64,000 nt of DNA from JBBRVW01 sp963784645 (lineage in GTDB: Bacteria; Actinomycetota; Actinomycetes; JACCUZ01). Below, piece by piece: positions 16,372-30,099 of the stretch. The notes under the pieces were generated by a model. The model saw only the letters and a program-made list of their open reading frames with translations. It ran no database searches and was not told where the DNA came from. Numbering within the stretch: position 1 is the first letter of the stretch; each line of letters begins with the position of its first letter. The translations under genes and the position numbers were made by a program. Location of the stretch: NCBI GenBank assembly GCA_963784645.1, contig CAWARY010000005.1:1-64000 (forward strand). The letters are read 5' to 3'.

Positions 16372-17739
16372 ATGTTCCGTCGCACCCCGCGAGTTCTGTC
16401 CGCCGTCGGCATTCTCGCGCTCGGGGCCCTCGCCGCCTGCGCCCCCGGGTCGAGCAACGACAGTGCCACCCCGAAGCCGACCCCCAAGGCCGAGGTGAAC
16501 ACCGATGCCGCATCGATGGGCGACGTCACCCTCGTCGTGTGGGACCAGGAAGTGCGCGGTGGCCAGGCCGCCCAGATGAGCCAGCTGAACAAGGAGTTCC
16601 AGGCCAAGTACCCGAACATCACGATCAAGCGGGTCTCGCGGTCCTTCGAGGACCTGAAGAAGACGCTGCGGCTTGCTCTGAGCGGCAACGAGCCGCCCGA
16701 CGTGGTCCAGTCCAACAACGGCCGCTCCGACATGGGCGAGTTCGTCAAGGCCGGCGAGCTGGTGTCGCTCGACAACTACTCCAAGGCCTACGGCTGGGAC
16801 GCGCGGTTCCCCGAGTCCGTGCGGCAGTACTCCTCGTACTCCGCTGACGGCTCGTCGTTCGGTGAGGGAAACCTCTACGGCATGCCGCAGGTCGGCGAGG
16901 TCGTGGGAATCTTCTACAACGCCAAGATGCTTGCGGCGGCCGGTGTCCAGCCGCCCACGACCTGGGCGGAGTTCGAGGACGCGCTGGCGGCCGTCAAGGC
17001 CAAGGGCGAGGTGCCGATGATGCTCGGCAACCTGGACAAGTGGCCCGCGATCCACGTGTTCGGCACGGTCCAGGGGCACACGACACCGGCGCAGGACATC
17101 AAGACGCTGGCCTTCGGGCGGGACGGCGCATCGTGGACGACGCCGGAGAACACCACCGCCGCGCAGACCCTCGTCGACTGGGTCGACAAGGGCTACTTCG
17201 AGCCCGGCGTCAACGGTGAGGGCTACGACCCCGTCTGGCAGAAGTTCAGCAAGGGCAAGGGCGCCTTCCTGATCGCAGGCACCTGGCTGCAGGCAGATCT
17301 GCAGAAGGCGATGGGCAGCGACGTCGGATTCATGCTCCCGCCGGGCGACAGCGCCGATGCGGCGCCCGTCGCCACCGGTGGCACCGGGCTTCCCTTCGCC
17401 ATCACGAGCAAGAGCAAGAACCCCGACGCGGCCGCCGCCTACCTCGACTTCATCACTGATGCACATGCGATGAACGTGCTGACCGAGACCGACAACCTGC
17501 CGGTGGCGGACACGGCCGACCAGTCGGTGGGCGGGGGTCTGCAGGAGGACGTGTTCAGCGCGTTCGGCACCGTCGTGCAGAAGGACGGGCTGGTGCCGTA
17601 CCTCGACTACGCGACGCCGACGATGTACGACACTCTCGGCGCTGCCCTGCAGGACCTGCTGGCCAAGAAGGCGACGCCGCAACAGTTCCTGGACACGCTG
17701 GAGAAGGACTACAGCGACTTCACGACCTCCAACGGATAG
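16372..17739 (+). CDS. ABC transporter sugar-binding lipoprotein
   Basis: A 455-residue solute-binding protein of family 1. Lipoprotein signal MFRRTPRVLSAVGILALGAL ends in lipobox LAAC (Cys22). Mature features are VTLVVWDQEVRGGQ, a hinge region ALSGNEPPDVVQSNNGR, and FYNAKMLAAAGVQPPTTWAE, all typical of oligosaccharide binders of the MalE/UgpB type. The ATG at 16372 follows AGGAGAG. It is followed by two permease genes; no ATPase gene is linked, so a shared MsiK/MsmK-type ATPase encoded elsewhere is presumed. Confidence 0.93.
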   Translation: MFRRTPRVLSAVGILALGALAACAPGSSNDSATPKPTPKAEVNTDAASMGDVTLVVWDQEVRGGQAAQMSQLNKEFQAKYPNITIKRVSRSFEDLKKTLRLALSGNEPPDVVQSNNGRSDMGEFVKAGELVSLDNYSKAYGWDARFPESVRQYSSYSADGSSFGEGNLYGMPQVGEVVGIFYNAKMLAAAGVQPPTTWAEFEDALAAVKAKGEVPMMLGNLDKWPAIHVFGTVQGHTTPAQDIKTLAFGRDGASWTTPENTTAAQTLVDWVDKGYFEPGVNGEGYDPVWQKFSKGKGAFLIAGTWLQADLQKAMGSDVGFMLPPGDSADAAPVATGGTGLPFAITSKSKNPDAAAAYLDFITDAHAMNVLTETDNLPVADTADQSVGGGLQEDVFSAFGTVVQKDGLVPYLDYATPTMYDTLGAALQDLLAKKATPQQFLDTLEKDYSDFTTSNG

Positions 17740-17751
17740 CTGCCGATCGTC

Positions 17752-18693
17752 GTGGTAGCCCAGCAGCTCGAGCCTGCGGCCAGTACTTCTCGGGCCGCGG
17801 ATCGGCCCGCCCGACGTGGGCAGCCGCCCGGCGAACCCCGCCGGGTCGCGTATCTGTACCTGCTCCCGGCGTTCCTGGTCTACGCGGCGTTCCTGCTCTA
17901 CCCGTTGGTGCGCTCGGTCCAGCTCTCGTTCTACGACTGGGACGGGCTCACGGTCGGCACGTGGGCGGGGCTGGACAACTACCGCGAGGTGATCACCGAC
18001 GGTGCCCTTCGGGGTGCCTTCGTGCACGCCCTCGTCCTGATGGTGTTCTACGCCGTCGTCCCGCTGCTGATCGGACTGGTGCTCGCCTCGATCCTGAACC
18101 GGAGCCGGGTCCGAGGTCTGTCGTTCTTTCGCACCGTGGTCTTCCTTCCGCAGGTCGTGGCCATGGTCGTGGTGGCGGTGGCGTGGCGGCGGATCTATGC
18201 GCCCCAGGGGGGCCTCAACTCGCTGCTCTCCGCGGTGGGCCTGGACTCGCTCGGCCGGGCCTGGCTCGGTGACTACGCCTTCGCACTGCCTGCAGTGGGC
18301 TTCATCGGCACCTGGTTCGAGACCGGGCTGGTCACCGTGCTGCTCCTGGCCGGCATGGGGCGCATCTCCGGCGAGCTGTACGAAGCAGCTCGGCTCGACG
18401 GAGCGGGGCCGCTGCGCGAGTTCCTGGCCGTCACCCTGCCCTCGATCCGCCGGGAGATCGCTGTCGCGCTGACGCTGACGGTCATCGCGGCCCTGCGCAC
18501 CTTCGACCTCGTCTACGTCACCACCCGTGGCGGCCCCGGGCAGTCGACGTCCGTGCCGTCCTACGAGGTCTACCACCGTGCCTTCGAGCTCGGCCAGGTC
18601 GGCTCGGCCGCCGCCATCGGCGTCTGCCTCACCCTGGTGATCTTCGCGATCTCGTTCGGGATCACCCGCATCGGGGACCGGGACGCCACGTGA
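17752..18693 (+). CDS. ABC sugar transporter permease (MalF/UgpA type)
   Basis: A 313-residue inner-membrane permease with six helices after a 30-residue basic N-terminal tail. The cytoplasmic EAA loop reads EAARLDGAGPLREFLAVTLP, which contacts the ATPase. YLYLLPAFLVYAAFLLYPLV is the first helix. The GTG at 17752 lies 12 bases after the binding-protein stop. Its end overlaps the next permease (GTGA). Confidence 0.93.
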   Translation: MVAQQLEPAASTSRAADRPARRGQPPGEPRRVAYLYLLPAFLVYAAFLLYPLVRSVQLSFYDWDGLTVGTWAGLDNYREVITDGALRGAFVHALVLMVFYAVVPLLIGLVLASILNRSRVRGLSFFRTVVFLPQVVAMVVVAVAWRRIYAPQGGLNSLLSAVGLDSLGRAWLGDYAFALPAVGFIGTWFETGLVTVLLLAGMGRISGELYEAARLDGAGPLREFLAVTLPSIRREIAVALTLTVIAALRTFDLVYVTTRGGPGQSTSVPSYEVYHRAFELGQVGSAAAIGVCLTLVIFAISFGITRIGDRDAT

Positions 18694-19517
18694 GGGTGTC
18701 CCACGCCGAGCGCAACGCCAACTACGTCATCCTCGCGATCGTCTCGGTCTTCGCGCTGGGGCCGATCCTGTCCATCCTCGTCTCGGCGCTGGGCGCGGAC
18801 GACAGCTCGACCGGTTCCTCGGGGTCAGGCGTCCTCGGGCTGCACCCCGGCAACTTCGTCGATGCGTGGCAGATCGGCCACTTCGGGACCTACCTGCGGA
18901 CCAGCCTCATCGTGTCGGTGTCCGTCGTCGCCGTCAGCCTCGTGCTCTCCATACTGAGCGGCTTCGCCTTCGGCACCATGCGGTTCCGCGGTTCAGGACC
19001 GTTGTTCTACCTGTTCCTGCTCGGCATCATGATGCCGAGCGAGGCGATCATCGTCCCGCTCTACTTCGATCTGCGCAGCCTCGGCCTCACGAACACGATC
19101 TGGGCCATCGTGCTGCCGCAGATCGCCCAGTCGGTGGCCTTCGGCACCTTCTGGATGCGGGCCTACTTCCGCTCCAGCAGCCGGGCGCTCATCGAGGCGG
19201 CGCGGATCGACGGCGCGAGCAACCGTCGGATCCTGTGGCAGGTGCTGGTGCCGCTCGCCCGGCCGGCGATCATCACGCTGACGGTGCTGACCTTCATGTG
19301 GACGTGGAACGAGTTCCTCATCCCCCTGGTGATGGTCACCGACGAGTCGCTGCGGACCGCGCCACTGGGGCTGGCGTTCTTCCAGGGCCAGTACACCCAG
19401 GGCTTCACGCTGCTGGCGGCCGGCTCGGTGATCGTCGCGACGCCGGTCGTCGCCGTCTACCTCTTCCTGCAGCGTCACTTCATCGCCGGAATGCTCGAAG
19501 GCGCTGTCCGGGAGTAA
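18690..19517 (+). CDS. ABC sugar transporter permease (MalG/UgpE type)
   Basis: A 275-residue partner permease with six helices. EAA loop: EAARIDGASNRRILWQVLVP. Other family motifs are MMPSEAIIVPLYFDLRSLGL and TWNEFLIPLVMVTDE. Translation is coupled to the preceding permease through the GTGA overlap at 18690-18693. With the upstream binding protein it completes the importer except for the ATPase. Confidence 0.93.
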   Translation: MRVSHAERNANYVILAIVSVFALGPILSILVSALGADDSSTGSSGSGVLGLHPGNFVDAWQIGHFGTYLRTSLIVSVSVVAVSLVLSILSGFAFGTMRFRGSGPLFYLFLLGIMMPSEAIIVPLYFDLRSLGLTNTIWAIVLPQIAQSVAFGTFWMRAYFRSSSRALIEAARIDGASNRRILWQVLVPLARPAIITLTVLTFMWTWNEFLIPLVMVTDESLRTAPLGLAFFQGQYTQGFTLLAAGSVIVATPVVAVYLFLQRHFIAGMLEGAVRE

Positions 19518-19556
19518 GGCACCAGATCAACCCGCACCCAACAAGGGAGAAGATCT

Positions 19557-22500
19557 ATGAAGCGACGCCGCAAGGTGGTTGCGCTCGCCATCGCTGCCAT
19601 GGTGGCCCCACTCGGGGGAATCGTCGCCGGCGGCCCAGCAGGAGCCGCGGACAAGGGCGGCGGATCGTACGTGGCGGACGCCGCCACCAAGATCAACGTC
19701 ATGGGAGAGTGGGCACACCCCGACGACGACACGAGCATCATCGGCCCGTGCGGTGTGCTGCACCAGCGCTACAACATCAAGTGCGGCGTGATCATGGTGA
19801 CCCGTGGCGAGGGCGGCGGCAACGCGGTCGGGACCGAGCTCGGCCCTGACCTCGGGCTGCGCCGGGAGAACGAGGACCGTGTCGCGCACTACCGCTCGGG
19901 CACGGTGGACATCTTCAACCTCGACCGGGTCGACTTCTTCTACAACCAGAGCGCTCCGCTGACCCAGTACTTCTGGGGTCAGGACGAGACGCTGCGGCGG
20001 ATCACCCGCGTCATCCGCACCACGCAGCCGGACGTCTACGTCGGCTTCACCCCGACCCTCGGTGCCGGGCACGGCAACCACCAGCAGGCCGGTAGGTACA
20101 TCTGGGAAGGCGTGCTGGCTGCCGCCGACCCGACGATGTTCCCCGAGCAGCTGAAGGGGCCGGACGCGCTGAGCACGTGGCAGGTCAAGAAGGTCTTCTC
20201 CGGCGGGAGCACGGCAGGCACCGGCGGCACGACCGCCAGCGCTGACTGCACCACGGGCTTCCTGCCCGCCGCCACGAACCTCGACACCGTCAATGGCGTG
20301 TGGACGGGCTACGACTCGCCCTACACGTGGCCGGCGGGAAACCTGCAGGGACAACCCGCAGGCTCGGCCAAGAGCTGGCAGCAGGTTGCCCTCGAGGGTC
20401 GCGCGGCCTACCCGACCCAGAGCCGGGTCATGTACAAGGACACCGCACCCCCCGCCTGCTCCCGGTTCGGGATGACGCAGTCGTTCGTTCCGTTCCAGCC
20501 GAACACCGCGCCGGACGGGACGCCGAACCCGGCGGCCGGCAAGGATGACGCGATGCTCTTCGGAGCCTCGGCACCGGACCCGGGCGGGCTGCCGCTGGGC
20601 ACCCTGGAGTACCTCACGTTCTCGAGGTTCTTCAATGTGGCCGGGGAGCCGTTCACGGCGACCGTGCACCTGCAGTCCGGGCAGAAGACGCTCCCTGAGG
20701 GCACTGTCGAGCTGTCCGTCCCGTCAGGGTGGACCGTCGACGGAACGAAGGTCGTCGGCGCGGTCTCGGACAAGCGTGAGACGACCGTGTCGTTCTCCGT
20801 CACGCCGGCGGCCGGCGCCCCCGTGAACCAGAACGCCAAGATCTCGGCGGTCTACACGAGCGGGTCACGAACTGGATACACCGACAACGCCGTCCGGATC
20901 GTCTCTCCCACAGAAGGTCGGTTCCAGCGGTGGGGCAACTGGGAGGAGTACGACCAGTGGCTGACCGACGTCGCGCCGCAGGCGGCTCGTCTCGGCCGGT
21001 CCGCTGCCATCCAGTCGATGGCGGTCGGCAGCACCATCACGGTGCCCGTCGTCGTGCACAACTGGTCGAACCAGGCGCAGCAGGGTGAGGTGTCGCTGGG
21101 TCTCCCGGCCAACTTCACGGCAGATGCGGCCTCGAAGCCGTACGCCGCACTGGCGCCGGGCGACGAGACCACCGTGTCCTTCCAGGTCACCAGCACGCAC
21201 GCCAGCCTTCCGGTTGCGCAGAACGTGACGATCCCGGTGAACACGACCTACAGCGCGCCTGCCGGGACGGGGAGTGAGCCCCTGACGCTGTCGCTGGTGC
21301 CGACCACGACGATCCCGCACGTGTCGTCGTCCCCCACGGTCGATGGTGTGGCGGGTGCCGGTGAGTACCCCGGTCCGGCGCTCGACATCGGCCGGATCTG
21401 GCAGGGCGCCACCGGGTGCACGACCGCCGCCGACTGCGGAGTGAACAACGGAACGGGCGAGAGCAACTTCGCCAAGGTCAGCTGGTCCGACGACGCCCTG
21501 AACGTCTTCGTGCACGTGCGGGACGACTACCAGGCCTACGCCGTCACCCCGGCAGAGTGTGTCGGCCACTGGCAGGCGGACTCCGTCGAGATCCTGCTGG
21601 ACCCGCGAGGGACCTCCTCGCAGGACCTCAAGGACACCGCGACGACGTTCAAGCTCGGGGTCTTCCCGTACACGAACGACCCGACCGGGAGCAACGGCAA
21701 CGGCGCGAACGGCCCGTGCTGGTCGCGCGACGCCGACAACCACCAGGGGTACTCGACGGGGCCGCTGGCCGGCACCGTCAGCGACGCCCCGAACGCTCCC
21801 GGGGTCCAGGTGGCCTCCACCGCGAGCTGGGTCGGCACCAACGAGACGACGACCGACCACGCGTACGCCGGTGGCGGGTACGACCTCGAGGTGAAGATCC
21901 CGCTGGCGGACCTGCCGGCAGCAGTGGACCCGGCTCGTCTCGGTCTGAACATCACGCCGTACGACAACGACAACACCGCGGCGGCCGGTACGACCACCCT
22001 GAGGCACATCGACAGCAGCACGCGGCTGGGCTGGTCGGCACTGGGCAGTGTCCAGTCCGACCCGTACCGGTGGGGGCTGGCGACGATGGACGGCTACACC
22101 CCGCCCGCAGGTAGGTCCACCACCCCGTCGGCGCCGAACGTGTCCAACCCGAACCTCGACGGCCTCCTGTCGCCGCAGACGATCGCCCAGTCTGCTCGCA
22201 ACGCGGTGCCGATCTCGGGACGGCTCCCGGTCACCAACGGCGAGGCCATCAAGGTCAAGAATGCCCGTCTGGGCTCGTCCTCGGTGACGTTCGACCTCAG
22301 TGCGTCGCGCAGCGGCACCGCACACGTGTTCGCGTGGTCGGGCTTGGTGGGCGCCATCCCGGTCTACCTGACCAGCTGCTCTCCGACGGCCGACCCGCCG
22401 CCGGACTACGGGCTGACCCCGTGCGCGGTGACTGACGGCGGCATCCCGCCGTGGTCGCCGGACATGAGCGGCCACGTGGTGGCGCAGGTGGACCGTGCCG

Positions 22501-22640
22501 TCAGCCCCGGGAATCGGCAGGTCAGCATTCCGCTGAGCTCGCAGCAGCGGAGCCGGCTGGCCGAGGACGGGCGACTGCTCATCTCCTACGAGACGGCGCA
22601 GGGCCGGGTCCAGGCTCTGGACGTTCGACTGAACAACTAG
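19557..22640 (+). CDS. Secreted multidomain PIG-L/LmbE-type deacetylase with CBM9-like domain
   Basis: A 1,027-residue exported protein. A signal peptide (MKRRRKVVALAIAAMVAPLG, ending near AGA30) is followed by a PIG-L deacetylase domain at about 40-330 with the zinc motif WAHPDDD (His54, Asp56, Asp57) and GHGNHQQAGRYIW. Two NEW3-like beta domains (about 345-580) come next, then a CBM9-like domain (about 590-830, with DSVEILLDPRG and YDLEVKIPLADLP). The last 170 residues are a beta-rich domain I do not know. PIG-L enzymes remove acetyl groups from N-acetylglucosamine-type sugars. It is the last gene of the importer operon, 39 bases downstream, so it probably prepares the imported sugar outside the cell. 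A hairpin terminator follows. Confidence 0.85.
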   Translation: MKRRRKVVALAIAAMVAPLGGIVAGGPAGAADKGGGSYVADAATKINVMGEWAHPDDDTSIIGPCGVLHQRYNIKCGVIMVTRGEGGGNAVGTELGPDLGLRRENEDRVAHYRSGTVDIFNLDRVDFFYNQSAPLTQYFWGQDETLRRITRVIRTTQPDVYVGFTPTLGAGHGNHQQAGRYIWEGVLAAADPTMFPEQLKGPDALSTWQVKKVFSGGSTAGTGGTTASADCTTGFLPAATNLDTVNGVWTGYDSPYTWPAGNLQGQPAGSAKSWQQVALEGRAAYPTQSRVMYKDTAPPACSRFGMTQSFVPFQPNTAPDGTPNPAAGKDDAMLFGASAPDPGGLPLGTLEYLTFSRFFNVAGEPFTATVHLQSGQKTLPEGTVELSVPSGWTVDGTKVVGAVSDKRETTVSFSVTPAAGAPVNQNAKISAVYTSGSRTGYTDNAVRIVSPTEGRFQRWGNWEEYDQWLTDVAPQAARLGRSAAIQSMAVGSTITVPVVVHNWSNQAQQGEVSLGLPANFTADAASKPYAALAPGDETTVSFQVTSTHASLPVAQNVTIPVNTTYSAPAGTGSEPLTLSLVPTTTIPHVSSSPTVDGVAGAGEYPGPALDIGRIWQGATGCTTAADCGVNNGTGESNFAKVSWSDDALNVFVHVRDDYQAYAVTPAECVGHWQADSVEILLDPRGTSSQDLKDTATTFKLGVFPYTNDPTGSNGNGANGPCWSRDADNHQGYSTGPLAGTVSDAPNAPGVQVASTASWVGTNETTTDHAYAGGGYDLEVKIPLADLPAAVDPARLGLNITPYDNDNTAAAGTTTLRHIDSSTRLGWSALGSVQSDPYRWGLATMDGYTPPAGRSTTPSAPNVSNPNLDGLLSPQTIAQSARNAVPISGRLPVTNGEAIKVKNARLGSSSVTFDLSASRSGTAHVFAWSGLVGAIPVYLTSCSPTADPPPDYGLTPCAVTDGGIPPWSPDMSGHVVAQVDRAVSPGNRQVSIPLSSQQRSRLAEDGRLLISYETAQGRVQALDVRLNN

Positions 22641-22652
22641 CAGCGCGCAGTG

Positions 22653-22690
22653 CCGGACGGCCCACCCCTTGCCTCGGGTGGGCCGTCTGG
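22653..22690 (+). terminator. Hairpin terminator after the deacetylase gene
   Basis: The 15-base arms CCGGACGGCCCACCC and GGGTGGGCCGTCTGG pair with one G-T wobble around an 8-base loop. There is no U-tract, as is usual in high-GC actinobacteria. It lies between the convergent deacetylase and carboxylase genes and may serve both. Confidence 0.7.
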
Positions 22691-22777
22691 CATCCGGGGC
22701 ACCGCTGGCGCACACCCGAGAGGTGACTCAGGTCAAGGCCGGAGGCGCCGGTCGGCGCGCACACCGCACCGGCCAGG

Positions 22778-28294
<5,517 letters not shown>

Positions 28295-28409
28295 GTACGA
28301 CGCCTCCTGTCGGCCCGCGGACATCTCACCCTAGAGGCGTCGCCGTACGACCCGGCTGAGAACATCGCGTCCGACTCGTACTCTTGCCGCGCACGCCGTC
28401 CCCAGGAAG

Positions 28410-29669
28410 GTGAAGATCATCGACACGACTGCTGGTGTCAAGCACCGAGCGCCCGGGTCAGGGCCCGAGCACATCGCGCTCGTCACCGAGCGCGCCGCGC
28501 ACAACTACGCACCGCTGCCCGTCGTGGCGGCGAGCGCCTCCGGCGCATGGGTCGAGGACGTCGCGGGGCGCAGGTACCTGGACTGCGTGGCCGCGTACTC
28601 GGCGCTCAACTTCGGCCACGCGCATCCGACCCTCGTCGCGGCGGCCAGGAGCCAGCTGGACCGGCTCACCCTGGTCAGCCGGGCGCTGCACCACGACCAG
28701 CTCGGCCCCTTCTGCGCCGAGCTCGGTGACCTGGTCGGCAAGGAGATGGTGCTGCCGATGAACACCGGCGCCGAGGCGGTCGAGTCCGGGCTGAAGGTGG
28801 CGCGGAAGTGGGGCTACGAGACCAAGGGCGTGGCGAAGGACGAGGCGCACGTCATCGTCATGGACGGGAACTTCCACGGCCGGACGACGACGATCATCAG
28901 CTTCTCCGGCGACCCGGACGCACGAGGCGGCTTCGGTCCGTTCACGCCCGGCTTCAGCTCGGTCCCCTACGGCGACAGCGCGGCACTCGCCGCGGCCGTC
29001 ACCCCCGACACCGTCGCCGTCCTGGTCGAGCCGATCCAGGGGGAGGCCGGCGTCGTCGTCCCGCCGCCGGGCTTCCTCCGCGACGTGCGGGAGATCTGCT
29101 CACGCGAGCGTGTCCTGTTCGTGGCCGACGAGATCCAGTCGGGGCTGGCCCGGACGGGTCGCACCCTGGCGACCGAGCACGAGGGCGTGGCGGCGGACCT
29201 GTACCTGCTCGGCAAGGCGCTCGGCGGCGGGATCGTGCCGGTGTCCGCCGTCGTGGGGGACGCGGACGTGCTCGGAGTCCTGCAGCCCGGCCAGCACGGC
29301 TCGACGTTCGGCGGCAACCCGCTCGCCTGTGCCGTCGGGCGCGCCGTCGTCGGGCTGCTGGCCACCGGGGAGTGGCAGGAGCGCGCGGGCCGGCTGGGCG
29401 ACCAGCTGCACGACCGGCTCGGAGCTCTCCTGGGGCGCGGCGTCACCGCGGTTCGAGGACGTGGTCTGTGGGCCGGGGTCGACATCGACCCGCGCCTGGG
29501 AACCGGGAGCGAGATCTGCAAGGCCCTCGCCGGGCGGGGTGTCCTGGCGAAGGACACCCACGGCCCCACGCTCCGGCTCGCTCCGCCCCTCGTCATCGAG
29601 CCGGAGGAGATCGACTGGCTGGTGCTGCAGCTCGAGTCGGTGCTCGACGACCGCATGGCGGGTGGCTGA
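28410..29669 (+). CDS. rocD: Ornithine aminotransferase
   Basis: A 419-residue PLP enzyme of aminotransferase class III that converts ornithine and 2-oxoglutarate to glutamate semialdehyde and glutamate in arginine/ornithine catabolism. Diagnostic stretches are AYSALNFGHAHP, MNTGAEAVESGLKVARKWGY, NFHGRTTTIISFS, VEPIQGEAGV, the PLP lysine in YLLGKALGGG, and HGSTFGGNPLACAV. Start choice is uncertain: the GTG at 28410 directly abuts AGGAAG, so a slightly later start may be used. It is divergent from the carboxylase gene and appears monocistronic. Confidence 0.9.
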   Translation: MKIIDTTAGVKHRAPGSGPEHIALVTERAAHNYAPLPVVAASASGAWVEDVAGRRYLDCVAAYSALNFGHAHPTLVAAARSQLDRLTLVSRALHHDQLGPFCAELGDLVGKEMVLPMNTGAEAVESGLKVARKWGYETKGVAKDEAHVIVMDGNFHGRTTTIISFSGDPDARGGFGPFTPGFSSVPYGDSAALAAAVTPDTVAVLVEPIQGEAGVVVPPPGFLRDVREICSRERVLFVADEIQSGLARTGRTLATEHEGVAADLYLLGKALGGGIVPVSAVVGDADVLGVLQPGQHGSTFGGNPLACAVGRAVVGLLATGEWQERAGRLGDQLHDRLGALLGRGVTAVRGRGLWAGVDIDPRLGTGSEICKALAGRGVLAKDTHGPTLRLAPPLVIEPEEIDWLVLQLESVLDDRMAGG

Positions 29670-30099
29670 CCGTTTCGCCGGCGGTCAGCTGGCCCGCTCT
29701 CGCGGCTGCACGCGTCGGCACCCGGCCCCGGCGCCCCTCGACCTCCTGCGCTGCGCCCCCCACGTCGTCGGGCCGACCCCGATGCGCGTGTTCTGCCCGT
29801 ACCGCGGGCCCCGCGGTGGGCGGGCGGCTAGTATCGGAGGAGCGTCGGCGGTGGCAACGCGCCGGCCCAGCGACGATCGTCGCTCTGGGCCCGGTCACCG
29901 ATCGTCGGCGTGAACGAAGGTCCAGCGCTGGAAGGCCGTCCGGCCCGAGGCGCCGACCTCTCGCGGATCCGCGGGACCGGGTCGCGTCCGGTCCGGCCTC
30001 ACGGCCGGCACCGGCCGACGTCTCACCATCCCGGCTCGGTGCGCCGCGTAGGTGGTTCCTGCTGCGGCAAGCGTGGCGGGCGCTCCGAAGGAGGAGTCT
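29670..30099. other. 430-base stretch before the SNF2-type gene
   Basis: No gene is recognisable. It holds an inverted repeat at 29862-29893 and, near the end, the ribosome-binding site GAAGGAGG of the next gene. The rest is GC-rich with no clear motif. Confidence 0.45.
29862..29893. repeat. Inverted repeat upstream of the SNF2-type gene
   Basis: GGCCCAG (29864-29870) pairs with CTGGGCC (29885-29891) and flanks the palindrome CGACGATCGTCG (29871-29882), with two unpaired bases on one side. It could be a rocD terminator or an operator. Position alone does not decide. Confidence 0.45.

Noticed and set aside
15907..18576. An 889-codon minus-strand open frame opposite the kinase/ABC genes
   Set aside because: It is fully antisense to clear PfkB, binding-protein and permease genes and has no recognisable domain.
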